DNA of 64,000 bases from Achromobacter dolens (GTDB lineage Bacteria > Pseudomonadota > Gammaproteobacteria > Burkholderiales > Burkholderiaceae_B): contig NZ_CADIJW010000006.1 of assembly GCF_902859745.1 (NCBI RefSeq), forward strand, positions 124,001 through 188,000, read 5' to 3'. Below are positions 58,945 through 64,000 of this stretch, in pieces (positions within the stretch are counted from its first letter, which is position 1; each line of letters begins with the position of its first letter). The translations under genes and the position numbers were made by a program. The notes under the pieces are model-generated. The model had not been told where the DNA came from, did not search any database, and worked only from the letters and a program-made list of their open reading frames with translations.

Positions 58945-60282
58945 ATGCCCATGGAATGGGAACAGCTGGCCACCGAACTGGATACCTATATGCCGCACCA
59001 GCCGTGGGCGCAGACGCTGGTCGGCATCGGCGTGCTGATCCTGACGGCGTTGTTCGTCCAGTGGGTGGTCGCGCGGGTGGTGCTGCTGCTGGCGCACCGG
59101 CTGCTGGTGGTCAGCGGCCACGAGGACTGGGACAAGGCGCTGCAGCGCCGTCGCGCCTACCAGAACCTGTGGTACGCGGTGCCGTTCGCGGTGGTGTCGG
59201 TGGGCATCGAACTGGTCCCGCACGTCGAGAAGGCGGCCACGCTGGTCGGGCGGCTGGCCCACGCCGGCGCCTGGATCTGCGTGTTCGTGGCGTTTTCCGG
59301 GGTGCTGAGCGCCTGGCAGGACACCTATTCGGCCACCACCCGGGCGCAGACCCGCTCGATCAAGGGCTATATCCAGATCAGCAAGCTGATCCTGATGGCG
59401 GTGTGCACCGTGTTGGTGCTGTCGATCCTGATCGACCGCTCGCCGCTGTGGATGATCTCCGGCCTGGGTGCGCTGTCGGCGGTGCTGCTGCTGGTGTTCA
59501 AGGACACGCTGCTGTCGCTGGTGGCCAGCACCCAGCTCACCAGCAACGACATGCTGCGCATCGGCGACTGGATCGAGATGCCGCAGTCCAACGCCGACGG
59601 CTTCGTCAAGGACATCGCCCTGCACACCGTCAAGGTGCAGAACTGGGACAACACCGTCACCACGGTGCCGACCTATAAGCTGTTCTCGGAAAGCTACCGC
59701 AACTACCGCCACATGTTCGAGTCGGGCGGCCGGCGCATCAAGCGCACCCTGCGCATCGACGCCAGCAGCGTGCGCTTTCTGACCGATGAGGAAGCCCAGC
59801 AGTTGATGCGCTTCCGGCTGCTGCACGACTACCTGCGGGTCAAGACCCAGGACATCGCCCAGGCCAACCAGACCATGGGCGAGCTGGCCAGCGTGCCGGC
59901 CAACCGCCGCCGCCTGACCAATATCGGCACCTTCCGCGCCTACGGCCTGGCCTACCTGAAGCAGAACCCCGAGGTGCGCCAGGACATGGCGATGATGGTG
60001 CGCATGATGGAACCCACCGCCGATGGCATTCCGGTCGAGGTCTATTGCTTCACCGCCGTCACCGCCTGGGTCGAGTACGAACGCATCCAGGGCGACATCT
60101 TCGACCATCTGCTGGCGATCCTGCCGGAACTGGGCCTGCGGCTGTACCAGCAGCCGTCTGGCGCGGACATCGGCGCCATGGGCAGCTACCTGCGCGAGGG
60201 CGCCGTCCAGGCGGCGCTGGCGGCCGAAGGCGCGCATCACCGGGCCGATCCGGAGCGCCTGGCGCCGCCGTCCGGCGCATGA
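58945..60282 (+). CDS. MscS-family mechanosensitive channel (YbdG-like)
   Basis: The 445-residue membrane protein has about five N-terminal helices and the MscS pore and beta domain: [25 protein letters not shown], then [33 protein letters not shown], and a C-terminal domain. The layout and NADGFVKDI loop resemble E. coli YbdG, the osmotic-stress channel. It releases solutes on hypo-osmotic shock. GAGAG lies before the ATG at 58945. It is followed by nadE. Confidence 0.9.
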   Translation: MPMEWEQLATELDTYMPHQPWAQTLVGIGVLILTALFVQWVVARVVLLLAHRLLVVSGHEDWDKALQRRRAYQNLWYAVPFAVVSVGIELVPHVEKAATLVGRLAHAGAWICVFVAFSGVLSAWQDTYSATTRAQTRSIKGYIQISKLILMAVCTVLVLSILIDRSPLWMISGLGALSAVLLLVFKDTLLSLVASTQLTSNDMLRIGDWIEMPQSNADGFVKDIALHTVKVQNWDNTVTTVPTYKLFSESYRNYRHMFESGGRRIKRTLRIDASSVRFLTDEEAQQLMRFRLLHDYLRVKTQDIAQANQTMGELASVPANRRRLTNIGTFRAYGLAYLKQNPEVRQDMAMMVRMMEPTADGIPVEVYCFTAVTAWVEYERIQGDIFDHLLAILPELGLRLYQQPSGADIGAMGSYLREGAVQAALAAEGAHHRADPERLAPPSGA

Positions 60283-60375
60283 CGCCGTGAGATAATCGCC
60301 AGGTAGGATTCCCGGGGCCTGCAGCAGGCCCGTTTCGTGCAGTTCCGTATCAAGGCGCCCCAGGCGATGGATCCG

Positions 60376-62919
<2,544 letters not shown>

Positions 62920-63009
62920 ATTTGCGCTGGGTTTGCTCGGGTTGACTGTCGGGGGGATCGTTATGGTCTCCCCGAAGTTTTTTGGGGCGGGTGGTTGCGT
63001 TCTTGAGGC

Positions 63010-63172
63010 GCCCGGCGCGCAGGCGCAGCGGGTGCGGGCGCCAACGATTGCGGTCCGGAGCGTTCGCTCCGGACTGCCCCTTCGTCATCTTCGTTGTCGC
63101 CTTCGGCGACTGCCTTCAGATTCCCTCGGTCGCATCGACGGCGCCCGCACCCGCTGCGCCTGCGCGCCGGGC
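63010..63172. repeat. 163-bp element with perfect 33-bp inverted ends
   Basis: Positions 63010-63042 and 63140-63172 are exact reverse complements. The 97-bp centre holds two more hairpins: 63053-63074 (GTCCGGAGCG and CGCTCCGGAC around TT) and 63096-63110 (GTCGCC and GGCGAC around TTC). The whole could fold as one branched RNA or DNA cruciform. It resembles a REP/BIME-type or MITE-like intergenic repeat; no other copy is in the window. Confidence 0.85.
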
Positions 63173-63236
63173 TCCCACCTTTGAGAAATGAAGCGCTGCT
63201 GCGGCGGCTGCCTGCGTGGGGGGGGGGCGGGGCCCG

Positions 63237-63268
63237 CCCGGGACGGCCGCGCGGGCGGCCGTCCCGGG
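63237..63268. repeat. Perfect 14-bp-arm hairpin after the 163-bp element
   Basis: CCCGGGACGGCCGC and its complement surround GCGG. No T run follows, so it is not a standard terminator. It lies ten bases after the ten-G tract. Confidence 0.8.
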
Positions 63269-63453
63269 CATACGCGGTGGCGGGGCGTGGGGAGGGGGGC
63301 GCTTCGCGCAGGGGGCAAGAGAGAGGGGATGGGAGGACGGCGGCTTTTGGGGCGCTGCTATTTCTTTGGTGCACGGGCCTTTCTGCTTGTTTGCGCGCGG
63401 CTGCTTCGTTCGCTGCGTTGATGTGCCTGCTGGCGTTCGTGTTTGATCTGTGA

Positions 63454-63485
63454 GGCCCGCGGGTGGACGCGGGCCTTTTCCTTTT
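63454..63485 (+). terminator. Plus-strand terminator before the gspF end
   Basis: GGCCCGCG and CGCGGGCC around a six-base loop are followed by TTTTCCTTTT on the plus strand. It may end readthrough from glnB or an unrecognised transcript in the gap, and protects convergent gspF. Confidence 0.75.
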
Positions 63486-63491
63486 GTGCGT

Positions 63492-64000
63492 CTAGCGGAT
63501 CAGTTGATTCATTTCGAGGATCGGCATCATCACGGCCAGCACGATCAGCAGGACGAAGCCGCCCATCAGCAGGATGAGGGCGGGTTCGAGCAGGGCGGTC
63601 ATGGCCATGGCGCGGCGTTCGAGGTCGCGTGAGAGGTTCTGCGCGCCGCGGTCCAGCAGTTCGGGGAGCTGGCCGGTCTTTTCGCCGCTGGCGATCAGGT
63701 GGATGAGGAGCGAGGGGAAGGCTTTCTGCGCGGCCAGCGAGGCTGACAGGGAGGCGCCTTCGCGCACGCGCGCGGCGGCTTCGTCGACGGCGCCGCGCAG
63801 GACGTCGTTGCCGAGGGTGCGGCGGGCGGCGTCGAGGGCGGTGAGCAGGGCGACGCCGCTGCCGCAGAGGATGGCCAGGGTGGAGGCGAAGCGGGCGGCG
63901 TTGACGCCGAGCACGAAGCGGCCGGCCAGGGGCAGGCGCAGGACGCGGGCGTGCCAGGCGCGGCGGGCGGCGGGCGCGCGCAGGGAGTAACGCCACAGCA
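63492..64000 (-). CDS. gspF: Type II secretion inner-membrane protein GspF, 5'-truncated
   Basis: The frame is open to the right edge, so only the C-terminal 168 residues are seen. They match the second GspF/PilC domain: ARFASTLAILCGSGVALLTALD, then FPSLLIHLIASGEKTGQLPELLDR, and a last membrane helix (ALILLMGGFVLLIVLAVMMPI) ending MNQLIR. GspF is the platform protein of type II secretion that contacts the GspE ATPase. The rest of a gsp operon is expected to the right. The MNQLI end favours GspF over pilus PilC. Confidence 0.92.
   Translation of the reverse strand, partial: LWRYSLRAPAARRAWHARVLRLPLAGRFVLGVNAARFASTLAILCGSGVALLTALDAARRTLGNDVLRGAVDEAAARVREGASLSASLAAQKAFPSLLIHLIASGEKTGQLPELLDRGAQNLSRDLERRAMAMTALLEPALILLMGGFVLLIVLAVMMPILEMNQLIR

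Larger units (their letters stand above)
62920..63491. other. 572-bp gene-free region dense in inverted repeats
   Basis: No credible gene was found, although several GC-driven frames are open. It holds a 33-bp inverted repeat pair, three further hairpins, a run of ten Gs (63218-63227) and a terminator at the right end, listed separately. Confidence 0.7.

Noticed and set aside
63094-63453. 119-codon plus-strand frame ending just before the 63454 terminator
   Set aside because: Arg/Gly/Pro-rich until a chance hydrophobic end, no ribosome site, and it crosses several hairpins. The terminator remains unexplained, so a short transcript is not excluded.

Overview
The window is a GC-rich, densely coded bacterial chromosome segment. 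Gene content and protein style fit a betaproteobacterium of the Alcaligenaceae (Achromobacter/Bordetella-like): many LysR, GntR and LacI regulators each paired with a transporter, a Pseudomonas-style bkd operon, a nadE-glnB pair and a tRNA-Ala(CGC). The genus is an inference; no rRNA is present.

Layout. 1-5.6 kb: end of a penicillin-acylase-family gene, convergent with a double-length fused ABC exporter. 5.7-25.2 kb: small regulator-plus-target units. These are LysR; an HxlR/tautomerase divergent pair; an FAD oxidoreductase; hutG-LysR; LysR/MFS; TetR-MFS; DUF4180; LacI/MFS-amidase; an LprI-like exported protein; a MarC-DUF4105-small-protein operon; YoaK and TauE-type membrane proteins. Several have clear palindromic operators. 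25.2-30.5 kb: a compact seven-gene operon that looks like a small biosynthetic system. It holds an O-methyltransferase, a stand-alone acyl carrier protein, an AurF-like diiron oxygenase, a nitronate-monooxygenase-family flavoprotein, an amino acid:[carrier protein] ligase (a tRNA-synthetase relative), an FlK-type thioesterase and a phosphopantetheinyl transferase. 30.6-36 kb: tRNA-Ala, xth, then a probable acquired patch with a HigBA/RelE-type toxin-antitoxin pair and a 1,113-residue SF1 helicase. 36-48.2 kb: SDR/GntR/aldehyde dehydrogenase, riboflavin synthase, an M81 peptidase-MFS/LysR unit, speG, and a His-rich Cd/Zn/Pb P-type ATPase divergent from its MerR regulator. 48.3-54.9 kb: nitroreductase, a small membrane protein, and the complete branched-chain 2-oxoacid dehydrogenase operon. 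55-64 kb: an exported PEP-synthase-like protein, argH, a YbdG-like mechanosensitive channel, nadE, glnB, a gene-free stretch full of inverted repeats, and the 5'-truncated gspF.

The main discovery candidate is the 25.5-30.5 kb operon. One protein can charge a small amino acid onto the carrier protein, a diiron enzyme can oxidise its amine nitrogen, a methyltransferase and a flavoenzyme can modify it, and an FlK-like thioesterase can release it. The PPTase gene makes the set self-sufficient for carrier activation. Two near-identical TGGTCCA palindromes lie between this operon and the divergent TauE-type exporter, which suggests shared control. The product is unknown; an N-oxygenated, possibly O-methylated, small amino-acid derivative is my inference.
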